Source: Proteobacteria bacterium UBA2383 (GTDB taxonomy: Bacteria; Pseudomonadota; Gammaproteobacteria; Competibacterales; Competibacteraceae). Taken from it: DNA of 5,541 bases. Numbering within the stretch: the first letter of the stretch is position 1; each line of letters opens with the position of its first letter. Made by a program: the position numbers and the translations under genes. The stretch lies in contig DDST01000034.1 in assembly GCA_002343485.1 (NCBI GenBank), positions 36,240 to 41,780 of the forward strand, in the 5' to 3' direction. The notes beneath the pieces were generated by a model. That model was not told the origin of the DNA. It was given only the letters and a program-made list of their open reading frames with translations, and ran no database searches. This document shows, piece after piece, positions 1 to 5,294 of the stretch.

Positions 1-252
1 TGTTTCTGCCATCCCGTTCCAGCGACCGGCGATAATCAGCAATGGCGGCATGATCCCGGCAGCGGCTAGCAGACTGGCCAGTGGATTTGCCAGGCAATGC
101 CAGGCGATTTCCATCGATGGAAACTCGCATATCACGCCGGTTTCTAGCAGAGGATTCGAACAAACATATAAGGTGCAAGTGACAGTAGATAAGCCATCTT
201 GCTGATCGTAAGCGCGCACGCCACCTAAAGCGTAATGACAAGCAGGAAATCA
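1..252. other. Left-edge stretch with competing open frames and no assignable gene
   Basis: No gene can be named here. On the plus strand a frame is open from base 2 to a TGA at 203-205 (67 codons, running in from outside the window). On the minus strand a frame is open from just after a TGA at 250-252 to the left edge (about 83 codons). The minus-strand product has a hydrophobic run near its exit from the window (LANPLASLLAAAGIMPPLLIIAG) and an internal ATG in a SMEIAW context. A second minus-strand frame is also open for much of this length. Only one frame, if any, can be real, and I recognise none of the products. The stretch also holds a perfect 16-base palindrome (108-123) and a tandem near-repeat GCCAGGCAAT / GCCAGGCGAT (89-108). 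It shows no resemblance to the endonuclease that should precede the methyltransferase, so it is probably foreign to that locus. Confidence 0.25.
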
Positions 253-266
253 AACCGGCGCTGGAG

Positions 267-473
267 GAATTCAGCGCCGATATTGTGGCGGGTCGAGGAA
301 TGTTCTCCAAACTTGGCGGGCATCGGTTCGACGAATACTGGATGAATTACAAGAAAATAACAGCTCAAGACAGTAAAGGCAGCACAAAGAAAATCTCTAC
401 GCTAAGGGCGTTTGTTGAATATAAGAACGAAGATATGTCGCTGGCTGTCGAAAAAAGGAACCGCGAAGAATGA
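267..473 (+). pseudogene. C-terminal remnant of an EcoRV-like type II restriction endonuclease
   Basis: The frame is open from 189 to the TGA at 471-473, and its last ~69 codons look like the end of R.EcoRV. The segment DIVAGRGMF, then FDEYWMNYKKITAQ, lines up with the EcoRV tail as I remember it (DFVEGKGIF, then FLDYWRNYERTSQ, about residues 198-225 of 245). The tail here is some 15 residues longer than EcoRV's. EcoRV's catalytic residues (Asp74, Asp90, Lys92) and its DNA-recognition loop near residues 182-187 lie upstream of this segment. They are absent here, and the frame upstream of about 265 reads as unrelated, basic sequence. Possible starts are GTG 285 and ATG 300, both inside the matching segment and without convincing ribosome binding sites, so a functional protein is unlikely. 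The stop overlaps the methyltransferase start as ATGA, typical of a nuclease-methyltransferase operon. The assignment rests on remembered sequence, not on a search; a short hypothetical protein is the alternative. Confidence 0.6.
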
Positions 474-1363
474 GCTTAAAGATAGGCGTTCCTCCTATCA
501 AATCCCAAGGGATAAAAACCAAGCTAATTCCTTGGATAAGGAGCATTACCCCATCGAATTTCAAGGGAAATTGGATTGAACCTTTTATGGGAACAGGCGC
601 AGTTGCTTTCAACATTGCACCCTACCGCGCAGTGCTTTGCGACACCAATCCACACCTAGTAAATTTCTATTCTGCAATTGCAAGAGGCGAGATCACGCCC
701 GATGTAGTCAATGCCTACCTCATCAAGGAAGGGGCGTCCCTATTGGAGAAAGGGGAAGATCACTACTACTTGATCCGAGACAGGTTTAATGCCGAGCACT
801 CCCCATTAGATTTTTTGTTTGTGAATCGTGCAGGTTTCAATGGAATGATTCGCTTTAATAGAAAGGGTGGTTTTAACACCCCATTTTGCAGAAAGCCCAA
901 TCGTTTTGCTCAAGCCTATGTAACAAAAATTACTAACCAAGTAGCTTGGGTTTCAAAAATAATTAAGACTAAAAATTTTTCATTCAAATGCCAGGGCTTT
1001 GAGGAAACAATATCGCAGGCCAGCAAGAATGATATTCTCTACTGCGATCCTCCGTATATTGATAGGCATGCCGGCTATTACAACGGATGGGATGGCGGCC
1101 ACGAAAATAGCCTTTTTGAATGCCTAACCGATTTCCAGGGTAAATTCATATTGTCCACTTGGCACCACAATGACTACCGCGAGAATGAATACATAAAATC
1201 GATATGGGCGAATTTCTCTATCCTCACTAGAGAACACTTTTACCACGTTGGCGGAAAAGAAAAAAATAGAAACCCAATGTTTGAAGCGCTAGTTATCAAC
1301 TTCACTCTCTTGCCCAGAGAAATCGAAGTAATCCGCCCAGCGCAATTCGCGCTTTTGGGGTAA
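470..1363 (+). CDS. EcoRV-type DNA adenine-N6 methyltransferase (Dam/D12 class), predicted GATATC-specific
   Basis: This enzyme transfers a methyl group from S-adenosylmethionine to adenine N6 in DNA. It is a 297-residue alpha-class enzyme, the length of M.EcoRV (298). Visible motifs in order are an AdoMet-binding N-terminal block GIKTKLIPWI (14-23), motif I EPFMGTG (37-43), CDTNPH (57-62), the D12-class block NRAGFNGMIRFNRKGGFNTPF (119-139) and catalytic DPPY (193-196). VPPIKSQGIKTKL (7-19), KPNRFAQAY (142-150), STWHHNDYREN (229-239) and EHFYHVG (255-261) match M.EcoRV as I remember it, so GATATC is the likely target rather than the GATC of Dam itself. The C-terminal ~20 residues diverge. 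The start is set by ATGA overlap with the upstream frame and AAGGA at 455-459, 10 bases before ATG. All motifs are intact, so it is probably active, but the partner nuclease is only a fragment, making it a solitary methyltransferase. Specificity is inferred. Confidence 0.95.
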   Translation: MSLKIGVPPIKSQGIKTKLIPWIRSITPSNFKGNWIEPFMGTGAVAFNIAPYRAVLCDTNPHLVNFYSAIARGEITPDVVNAYLIKEGASLLEKGEDHYYLIRDRFNAEHSPLDFLFVNRAGFNGMIRFNRKGGFNTPFCRKPNRFAQAYVTKITNQVAWVSKIIKTKNFSFKCQGFEETISQASKNDILYCDPPYIDRHAGYYNGWDGGHENSLFECLTDFQGKFILSTWHHNDYRENEYIKSIWANFSILTREHFYHVGGKEKNRNPMFEALVINFTLLPREIEVIRPAQFALLG

Positions 1364-1381
1364 CATGCCAAATACAGTTCG

Positions 1382-1434
1382 GTATAACAAGCCGTTCCAG
1401 CGGACTCCGCAAAGTCTGCGCTTTTGCTCCGCTG
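1382..1434 (+). other. attC-like half site (integron recombination-site resemblance)
   Basis: GTATAAC (1382-1388) fits the R'' core RYYYAAC. It is followed by AAGCCGTTCCAGCGGAC, close to the usual start of cassette attC sites (AAC AA..CGTTCAAGCGGAC). CAGCGGA (1398-1404) pairs perfectly with TCCGCTG (1428-1434), as the inner arms of an attC hairpin would. The expected right half ending in GTTATAC is missing; the sequence continues CTGCCCCATTGGGCC. The closest candidate right core is GTTGTCT (1470-1476), a poor match. This is therefore a partial or decayed site, or a coincidence. It begins 18 bases after the methyltransferase stop. Confidence 0.4.
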
Positions 1435-1568
1435 CTGCCCCATTGGGCCACGCGAAAGAAGGTACTCGCGTTGTCTAACACCGGAAAACCAAAGGACTGA
1501 TTCCCTGCTAAGCGCTACGGCTGAGGTTGGGGTCCACACCCGCCGCATGGCAAGGCTGAGCCACTCTC

Positions 1569-1781
1569 ATGGCATACCTAGCACTGGCACTGGTATTGGG
1601 TGGCAGCCCGCGCATTCAAGCCAAGGGCGGTAGCGTCATCTACATCGCTTACGTCTTGATTCTCACTGTCGCCCTTATCACCATCTGCTATTCTCTTTGC
1701 AGCATCGTCAAACGGCTCTTTCGATCGCCGGTTCAATTATGGTGGACCTTGCCACTCAACTTGGCGTATGGGTATCAATAG
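1569..1781 (+). CDS. Possible small single-helix membrane protein (doubtful)
   Basis: This is a 70-codon frame whose product I do not recognise. Residues about 22-44 (SVIYIAYVLILTVALITICY) form a convincing hydrophobic membrane segment, followed by a basic stretch (VKRLFR) and an aromatic tail (LWWTLPLNLAYGYQ). That pattern would give a small inner-membrane protein with its C-terminus inside. Against it, there is no well-placed ribosome binding site before ATG 1569 (the nearest AAGG is about 13 bases away), and another frame overlaps its end. No family can be named. It ends 86 bases before the DUF3147 gene, so the two could be co-transcribed if it is real. Confidence 0.25.
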   Translation: MAYLALALVLGGSPRIQAKGGSVIYIAYVLILTVALITICYSLCSIVKRLFRSPVQLWWTLPLNLAYGYQ

Positions 1782-1818
1782 CACAAGATGGTATAGGCCG
1801 CATCTACAATCCACGACT

Positions 1819-1835
1819 GGCGCTCCGCGAGCGCC
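1819..1835. repeat. Perfect GC-rich hairpin, left copy of a pair flanking the DUF3147 gene
   Basis: GGCGCTC-CGC-GAGCGCC is a perfect 7-bp stem with a 3-base loop, followed by TGA. It lies 32 bases before the DUF3147 start. A diverged copy lies at 2403-2419. There is no T-run after it, so it is not an ordinary terminator. Confidence 0.5.
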
Positions 1836-1867
1836 TGAACCGTCCCATTAAGCGCAAAGACATCATC

Positions 1868-2218
1868 ATGCATTGGCTGATTTTCAAATACCTCACCACA
1901 GCAGCCATTGTTGTGCTGATCTCAGAAGTTGCGAAGCGAACCGATAAGGTTGGCAGCCTTATTGCGGCGCTACCTACGATTACGGTGCTTACGCTCATTT
2001 GGCTTTACATCGAAAATCAGCCAGAAGCAAAAATTGCCAGTCAAGCGTATTACACGTTTTGGTATGTGCTACCAACACTACCTATGTTTCTTGTGTTCCC
2101 GGTAATATTGCCTCGTATGGGTTTCTGGCCTTCATTGGGCCTAAGTGCTTTGCTTACGATGGTCTGTTTCACAACCTTGGCGTTGGTTGTAAAACGGTGG
2201 GGCATCGAATTGTTTTAG
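1868..2218 (+). CDS. DUF3147 family four-helix inner-membrane protein
   Basis: This is a 116-residue integral membrane protein of the DUF3147 family, whose function is unknown. Length and sequence fit the family as I know it: LTTAAIVVLISEVAKRTDKVGSLIAALP near the start, then TLIWLYIENQPEAKIA, YTFWYVLPTLPMF, and a KRWGIELF end. Predicted membrane helices are at about residues 2-20, 27-48, 62-82 and 86-107; the short loops include the charged KRTDK. The frame is open upstream to ATG 1697, but those 57 extra codons are not membrane-like or family-like. ATG 1868 starts exactly where the family does, with a weak AAAGA (1856-1860) 7 bases before it. It ends with TAG, and GCTTAAC begins 3 bases later, a possible cassette-type core. 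It shows no functional link to the neighbouring genes. Confidence 0.88.
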   Translation: MHWLIFKYLTTAAIVVLISEVAKRTDKVGSLIAALPTITVLTLIWLYIENQPEAKIASQAYYTFWYVLPTLPMFLVFPVILPRMGFWPSLGLSALLTMVCFTTLALVVKRWGIELF

Positions 2219-2221
2219 GGC

Positions 2222-2228
2222 GCTTAAC
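2222..2228 (+). other. RYYYAAC motif just after the DUF3147 stop (possible attC R'' core)
   Basis: GCTTAAC fits RYYYAAC and starts 3 bases after the TAG of the DUF3147 gene, where an attC left core would begin in a gene cassette. No paired L''/L' arms are evident nearby. A seven-base degenerate motif is weak alone; it matters only because the same placement recurs after the methyltransferase and GNAT genes. Confidence 0.25.
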
Positions 2229-2247
2229 CGGGTATTGGACAAACGAT

Positions 2248-2439
2248 ATGACAGCAAACGCAGAATTCACTATCTCAATTCCCGAAGGGAAGGACTACGT
2301 GCTCACTATCTTCCACGTTCTCATGACAAGCGAGATGACCGTCCGGTATCTTTCAGAAGTCAACCGCTTGGGAGAGACCTCACCTCGCCCGCCTTCCTTT
2401 TTGACGCTCGCAGAGCGCCTGACATGCGGGATACACTAG
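2248..2439 (+). CDS. Possible 63-residue hypothetical protein (doubtful)
   Basis: An ATG frame gives a small soluble product with a mildly beta-strand-like start (AEFTISIPEGKDYVLTIFHV), no membrane segment and no family I recognise. The only start signal is a weak GGA about 9 bases upstream. It begins 29 bases after the DUF3147 stop and its end overlaps the GC-rich hairpin at 2403-2419, which argues for chance openness. It could also be the remains of a cassette gene. Confidence 0.22.
   Translation: MTANAEFTISIPEGKDYVLTIFHVLMTSEMTVRYLSEVNRLGETSPRPPSFLTLAERLTCGIH
2403..2419. repeat. GC-rich hairpin, right copy of a pair flanking the DUF3147 gene
   Basis: GACGCTC-GCA-GAGCGCC is followed by TGA. 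It matches the copy at 1819-1835 at 16 of 20 positions including the TGA. The differences fall in the loop plus one stem base, which leaves a single A-C mismatch. No T-run follows. Confidence 0.4.
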
Positions 2440-2461
2440 AGACTATGAGATCCACAAGAGC

Positions 2462-2468
2462 GTTAGAA
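2462..2468 (+). other. GTTRRR-like motif upstream of the GNAT gene (possible attC R' core)
   Basis: AGAGC-GTTAGAA resembles the right end of an attC (..GGCGTTAGAY) and lies 10 bases before the GNAT ATG, the spacing seen in many cassettes. The seventh base is A instead of the consensus Y. No complementary left core (TTCTAAC) is present upstream. Confidence 0.3.
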
Positions 2469-2478
2469 GTGTCGAGAT

Positions 2479-2943
2479 ATGCGTAAAGTTGAATTTGTTA
2501 GTTTCAATCATATAGATCCAGAAGAGTTAATGATTGTTATCAATGAGGACTCATTGAGAACGCACCTAATTGATCATGCATATTTTGACGTCATCACGAT
2601 TAGAGAATGGATGGAAGGTAAAGTTAAAACGGATTCTTTACCTGGGTGTCGTATTCGAGCTGTTTTTATAGGCGGCCAACTAGCAGGCTGGTGCGGAATT
2701 CAACCGGATGAAAATGGTTTTGAGTTGGCGATTGTTATATCTAAGAAATTCTGGGGCTATGGTATATCAATATTTAAAACATTAATGGGTTGGGCCAACG
2801 AATTTGGGCATAAAGACATATTATTTCACTTGCTTGAAAGCAGGCCTCAATATAAGGCGCTAAAAAAAATAGCCAGCAACGTTTATAAAACTAAGTTAGC
2901 AGGCCGGAATTTTACAACGTACCATATTTCAATCGATAAATAG
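2479..2943 (+). CDS. GNAT family N-acetyltransferase
   Basis: This is a 154-residue soluble protein with a GNAT fold, expected to move an acetyl group from acetyl-CoA to an amine; the substrate cannot be told. The core runs from RAVFIGGQLAGWCGIQPDENGF (about 60-81), the beta-strands before the CoA site, to FELAIVISKKFWGYGI (81-96), motif A. Its WGYG (92-95) replaces the usual R-G-x-G pyrophosphate-binding turn. Helix alpha3 (FKTLMGWANEFG) and LFHLLESRPQYKALKKI follow. The body is visibly AT-richer than its neighbours. The start has only a weak GAGA 1-4 bases upstream, so translation initiation is unclear; no nearby alternative start fits better. GTTAGAA sits 10 bases before the ATG and GTCTAAC 13 bases after the stop, a layout typical of an integron gene cassette, where GNAT genes are common. 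Confidence 0.85.
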   Translation: MRKVEFVSFNHIDPEELMIVINEDSLRTHLIDHAYFDVITIREWMEGKVKTDSLPGCRIRAVFIGGQLAGWCGIQPDENGFELAIVISKKFWGYGISIFKTLMGWANEFGHKDILFHLLESRPQYKALKKIASNVYKTKLAGRNFTTYHISIDK

Positions 2944-2956
2944 TGCATAGAAAAAC

Positions 2957-2985
2957 GTCTAACGGGCGGTCAAATACATTCCGCC
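2957..2985 (+). other. attC-like left end after the GNAT gene
   Basis: GTCTAAC (2957-2963) fits RYYYAAC exactly. It is followed directly by GGGCGGTCAA and a stem GGCGG (2965-2969) / CCGCC (2981-2985) with an 11-base loop. This resembles the R''-L'' side of a cassette recombination site placed 13 bases after the GNAT stop. No GTTRRRY core is found downstream before the chemoreceptor gene, so the right half is missing or has decayed. Confidence 0.4.
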
Positions 2986-3064
2986 ACCTGGGCAATTGAT
3001 AAGTGGCCCCGCTCCCGAACCGCTAGCATTTTACGAAGAAAATCAAGTGAGTCATTCATTTTTT

Positions 3065-3108
3065 ATGGTAATCAAATCTATTTGGTTCTGCTATAGATTG
3101 ATAACCAT
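3065..3108. repeat. AT-rich imperfect inverted repeat
   Basis: The arms ATGGT-A-ATCAA-A-TCTAT (3065-3081) and ATAGA-TTGAT-A-ACCAT (3093-3108) pair over 15 bp, with one A/A mismatch, one bulged A at 3076 and an 11-base loop. T-runs lie on both sides (3059-3064 and 3108-3111). On the plus strand this could be a weak terminator after the GNAT gene; it could also be an operator or a mobile-element end. Confidence 0.5.
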
Positions 3109-3132
3109 TTTATGCATCCACTTACCGCCTAT

Positions 3133-3195
3133 CGCGCTCCAGCCCACCGCCACAGTGAAATTATCGGACCGCTGAAAGGCGGGTGAGCTAGCGCG
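3133..3195. repeat. Long GC-rich imperfect hairpin with bulges
   Basis: CGCGCT/AGCGCG, AGC/GCT, CACC/GGTG, GCC/GGC and CAGTG/CGCTG pair in order, giving about 21 bp with one G-T wobble. They are interrupted by a CC bulge (3139-3140), a C-A mismatch (3144/3186), a bulged G (3181) and an A/AAA internal loop. The loop is 3158-3169. No T-run follows on either strand. The bulged, long-stem shape recalls folded attC sites or REP-type elements, but no AAC/GTT cores are at its ends. Confidence 0.55.
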
Positions 3196-3355
3196 GAATA
3201 AAGCATTGCGTTACCAGCATCGTGATGCTGACCTGCACCCTGGAGATGAATCCTTACCCGCATCAGCAGGCAGCGCTTCAGCACGGGAATTTGTGCAACA
3301 CTTGGGCTGCAACAGCACAAGCCGATAGCCTTGATGCAATTTAGGCTGGTAATGA

Positions 3356-5287
3356 TCAGGCCAGTTTAAAAAACTCTAACAGTTCTTGAAGCTCTAGCGC
3401 CTGACTGCGCAAAGATTGACAGGCGGCAGATGCCTGCTCGACCAGCGCAGCGTTTTGTTGCGTGACTTGCTCCATCTGTAAAACAGCCGTATTAACTTGC
3501 CCAATACCAGATGCTTGTTCTTGGCTAGCTAAGGCAATCTCGGCGACAATGTTGCTGACTTTCTTGACCGCTGCGACAATCCCCTGAAGCGTCTGGCCAG
3601 AATGCTCAACGAGTTTGCTGCCGTCTTTCACCTTAGCAACGCTATCGGTAATGAGACTCTTAATTTCTTTGGCTGCATCGGCGCTGCGTTGCGCAAGTTT
3701 TCGAACTTCGGCCGCGACGACAGCAAAGCCCCGGCCTTGTTCACCCGCGCGAGCAGCTTCAACCGCCGCGTTTAAAGCCAATAGATTGGTCTGAAAAGCA
3801 ATTTCATCGATAACGCCAATGATGTTGACGATCTTGCTGCTGCTGGTATGGATAGCGTTCATGGCGGCTACGGCCTGGTCAACCACTTGCCCGCCTTGCT
3901 CGGCTTGCGAACGGGCCGCCGCCGCTAACTGATTAGCTTGCTCCGCGTTGTCAGCGCTTCGCTTTACAGTCGAAATTAATTCTTCCATGCTGGCGGCGGT
4001 TTCTTCTAGGGCCGCCGCCTCTTCCGAAGTCCGCTGGGCTAAATCCTCCTTCCCTTGAGCAATTTCACAACTGCCATTTTCAACGATCTCAGCTGCTTGT
4101 TTGATTTTTCTTAGTACTTTGATCAATTCTTCCTGAGTAGCGGCCAACGACATTAACAATTGACTCACCTCATCGCTGCCTGTGACAGTAATAACACTAT
4201 TAAGCTGGCCCGCTGCAATAGCCTTGGAGACCGTTTTGGCCCGTTGCAACGCTTTAATGATAGCGCGGACGATCGTATAGGCCAGACCCGACGCTAGCAG
4301 CACACAGAACAAGATTCCTATTATTATTTCGTTATTCTTATAATTTAATTCAACAATACGCTGTTGCAACAATTCCAGTAGCATCGAGCTGGTTGCATCA
4401 TAGAGGCTGAATCCAGCCACGATTACGCGCGTACCTGCATCAAAAACCTCGCTTGCGGTAAATGAAGCATCAATCTGTTGTTCGCTGTTAACGATATGTT
4501 GCTCGACAAAAGCAAGAAAATCCCGTGCAGGCGTGATGAAGGATTCCTGTTGATTTCCCAAAGCTGATTTGAGGGCTGCATTGTGCTTGAATGCCTGATC
4601 CAAACTGTTCTGTATACCTTCTTGCATAATTTGCGAGCGGGCGATTAATTTTGAGAGTTGTGCTCTTTCATGTTCGGTAATTTGACGGCGCGCAACGATG
4701 CCAGCCGATATACCTCGTAATTGCCCTATATCCTCGACAACCATTGGCAATCGGCTAACAATACAATCCATTAGGAAATAACTATCAGGTTCAGGGTCCA
4801 AGATTAGATTGGAATTGACACCCACATCAAGTGTCAAATTAATCAGTCGCTTAATTAGCGCCGTGTGCTGCAAAAAGCTTTCCTTGGCAGACAAATTAAG
4901 AGCATCAGCATGAAATTTCTGCCATTCGGCTTTAATGCTTTGCCATTGACCAGTACTGTTCAGAACAGTGCCGTATCGGGCATCAATAGTGTCTATCAAT
5001 TTAATATCATTTGTAATTTGTTTTTGTTTGATCAGAATATTTTCTCGAAATGAGGTATCTCCATTGAGATACGCATTACTTATGCCGCGATGTTCAGCCG
5101 TATGCTGCAATAGCATACGTACCGGTTGCAGATACTCTACTCCCTGGATCTCCTTGTGAGAGAAACTGAGTGCCATGTTCATTTCTGTAATCAGCAAATA
5201 GGTCAGCAAAAAAATTGGCATGCTTAACACCAGCCCAACAAATGTTAATTTTTGCCATATCTTCATCGCATTAAAAATGTTTATCAT
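3356..5287 (-). CDS. Methyl-accepting chemotaxis protein with a large periplasmic sensor
   Basis: This is a 643-residue inner-membrane chemoreceptor that signals through CheW/CheA to the flagellar motor or a similar output. An N-terminal membrane helix (about 14-33) precedes a ~285-residue periplasmic helical sensor. The sensor contains EHRGISNAYLNGD (about 65-77), SNLILDPEPDSYFLMD (about 159-174) and QLRGISAG (about 189-196), motifs that recall NIT-like nitrate/nitrite-sensing domains. A second membrane helix (about 321-341), a HAMP segment (about 342-395) and the cytoplasmic coiled-coil hairpin follow. The tip IGVIDEIAFQTNLLALNAAV with EAARAGEQGRGFAVVA (about 491-526) is intact, as are glutamate-rich methylation helices (SEEAAALEETAASMEEL). 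No C-terminal NWETF-type CheR tether is present. ATG 5287 is preferred over ATG 5308 because GGAG (5295-5298) sits 7 bases before it; the longer form has no such site. No che genes lie nearby. The ligand is unknown. Confidence 0.95.
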   Translation of the reverse strand: MINIFNAMKIWQKLTFVGLVLSMPIFLLTYLLITEMNMALSFSHKEIQGVEYLQPVRMLLQHTAEHRGISNAYLNGDTSFRENILIKQKQITNDIKLIDTIDARYGTVLNSTGQWQSIKAEWQKFHADALNLSAKESFLQHTALIKRLINLTLDVGVNSNLILDPEPDSYFLMDCIVSRLPMVVEDIGQLRGISAGIVARRQITEHERAQLSKLIARSQIMQEGIQNSLDQAFKHNAALKSALGNQQESFITPARDFLAFVEQHIVNSEQQIDASFTASEVFDAGTRVIVAGFSLYDATSSMLLELLQQRIVELNYKNNEIIIGILFCVLLASGLAYTIVRAIIKALQRAKTVSKAIAAGQLNSVITVTGSDEVSQLLMSLAATQEELIKVLRKIKQAAEIVENGSCEIAQGKEDLAQRTSEEAAALEETAASMEELISTVKRSADNAEQANQLAAAARSQAEQGGQVVDQAVAAMNAIHTSSSKIVNIIGVIDEIAFQTNLLALNAAVEAARAGEQGRGFAVVAAEVRKLAQRSADAAKEIKSLITDSVAKVKDGSKLVEHSGQTLQGIVAAVKKVSNIVAEIALASQEQASGIGQVNTAVLQMEQVTQQNAALVEQASAACQSLRSQALELQELLEFFKLA

Positions 5288-5294
5288 GTTGAAT

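Larger units (their letters stand above)
1364..1867. other. Gap between methyltransferase and DUF3147 gene: attC-like half site, possible short ORF, hairpins
   Basis: About 500 bases hold no confident gene. From the left there is an attC-like half site (1382-1434). A second RYYYAAC-type motif, GTCTAAC, lies at 1473-1479, preceded by CGCG...CGCG short arms (1451-1470). A possible 70-codon frame (1569-1781) and a perfect 7-bp GC-rich stem (1819-1835) follow. Other open frames on both strands (for example plus 1424-1633 and minus 1240-1548) give low-complexity products without family resemblance, and I regard them as chance. No clear promoter or terminator was found. Confidence 0.5.
2219..2478. 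other. Gap between DUF3147 and GNAT genes
   Basis: This 260-base gap holds a doubtful 63-codon frame (2248-2439), a short perfect hairpin TTCCC-GAA-GGGAA (2279-2291) and the second copy of the GC-rich hairpin (2403-2419). GTTAGAA (2462-2468) follows, just before the GNAT start. An overlapping frame (2235-2486) gives an arginine-rich product with no family look and is probably chance. No promoter is convincing. Confidence 0.5.
2944..3355. other. Intergenic region between convergent GNAT and chemoreceptor genes, rich in inverted repeats
   Basis: About 410 bases without a convincing gene. A minus-strand frame at 3129-3320 overlaps the long hairpin and is cysteine/histidine-rich nonsense. From left to right the region holds a GTCTAAC core with a GGCGG/CCGCC stem (2957-2985), an AT-rich imperfect inverted repeat (3065-3108) and a long GC-rich imperfect hairpin (3133-3195). 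CAGCATC-GT-GATGCTG (3215-3230) and a small imperfect repeat (3301-3321) follow. None has a strong T-run in the direction needed to terminate the chemoreceptor gene. Confidence 0.6.

Noticed and set aside
470..1363. Classical GATC-specific Dam
   Set aside because: Blocks such as VPPIKSQGIKTKL and STWHHNDYREN fit M.EcoRV rather than E. coli Dam, and an EcoRV-like nuclease tail lies directly upstream.
1349..1426. 9-base direct repeat GCGCTTTTG (1349-1357 and 1418-1426)
   Set aside because: It is too short to exceed chance and has no other feature of an insertion duplication.
1240..1548. Minus-strand 102-codon frame
   Set aside because: It overlaps the methyltransferase 3' end and the attC-like half site; the product has no domain or start signal and looks like a shadow frame.
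1424..1633. Plus-strand 69-codon frame
   Set aside because: The product is arginine/serine-rich without family resemblance, and the frame begins inside the attC-like half site.
1697..1867. 57-residue N-terminal extension of the DUF3147 protein
   Set aside because: Family members start at the MHWLIFKY-equivalent position, and the extension is neither membrane-like nor a signal peptide.
1999..2247. Start of the 146-codon frame that overlaps the DUF3147 gene
   Set aside because: This part is out of frame within the confident DUF3147 gene and reads as a shadow; only the downstream portion from 2248 was kept as doubtful.
2235..2486. 83-codon plus-strand frame
   Set aside because: The product is highly arginine-rich, overlaps both the doubtful 63-codon frame and the GNAT start, and has no ribosome binding site.
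3215..3230. CAGCATC-GT-GATGCTG hairpin as a chemoreceptor terminator
   Set aside because: There is no T-run on the minus strand after it, and it lies more than 120 bases past the stop.
3129..3320. Minus-strand 63-codon frame downstream of the chemoreceptor
   Set aside because: It lies across the long hairpin, and the product has no plausible fold or start signal.
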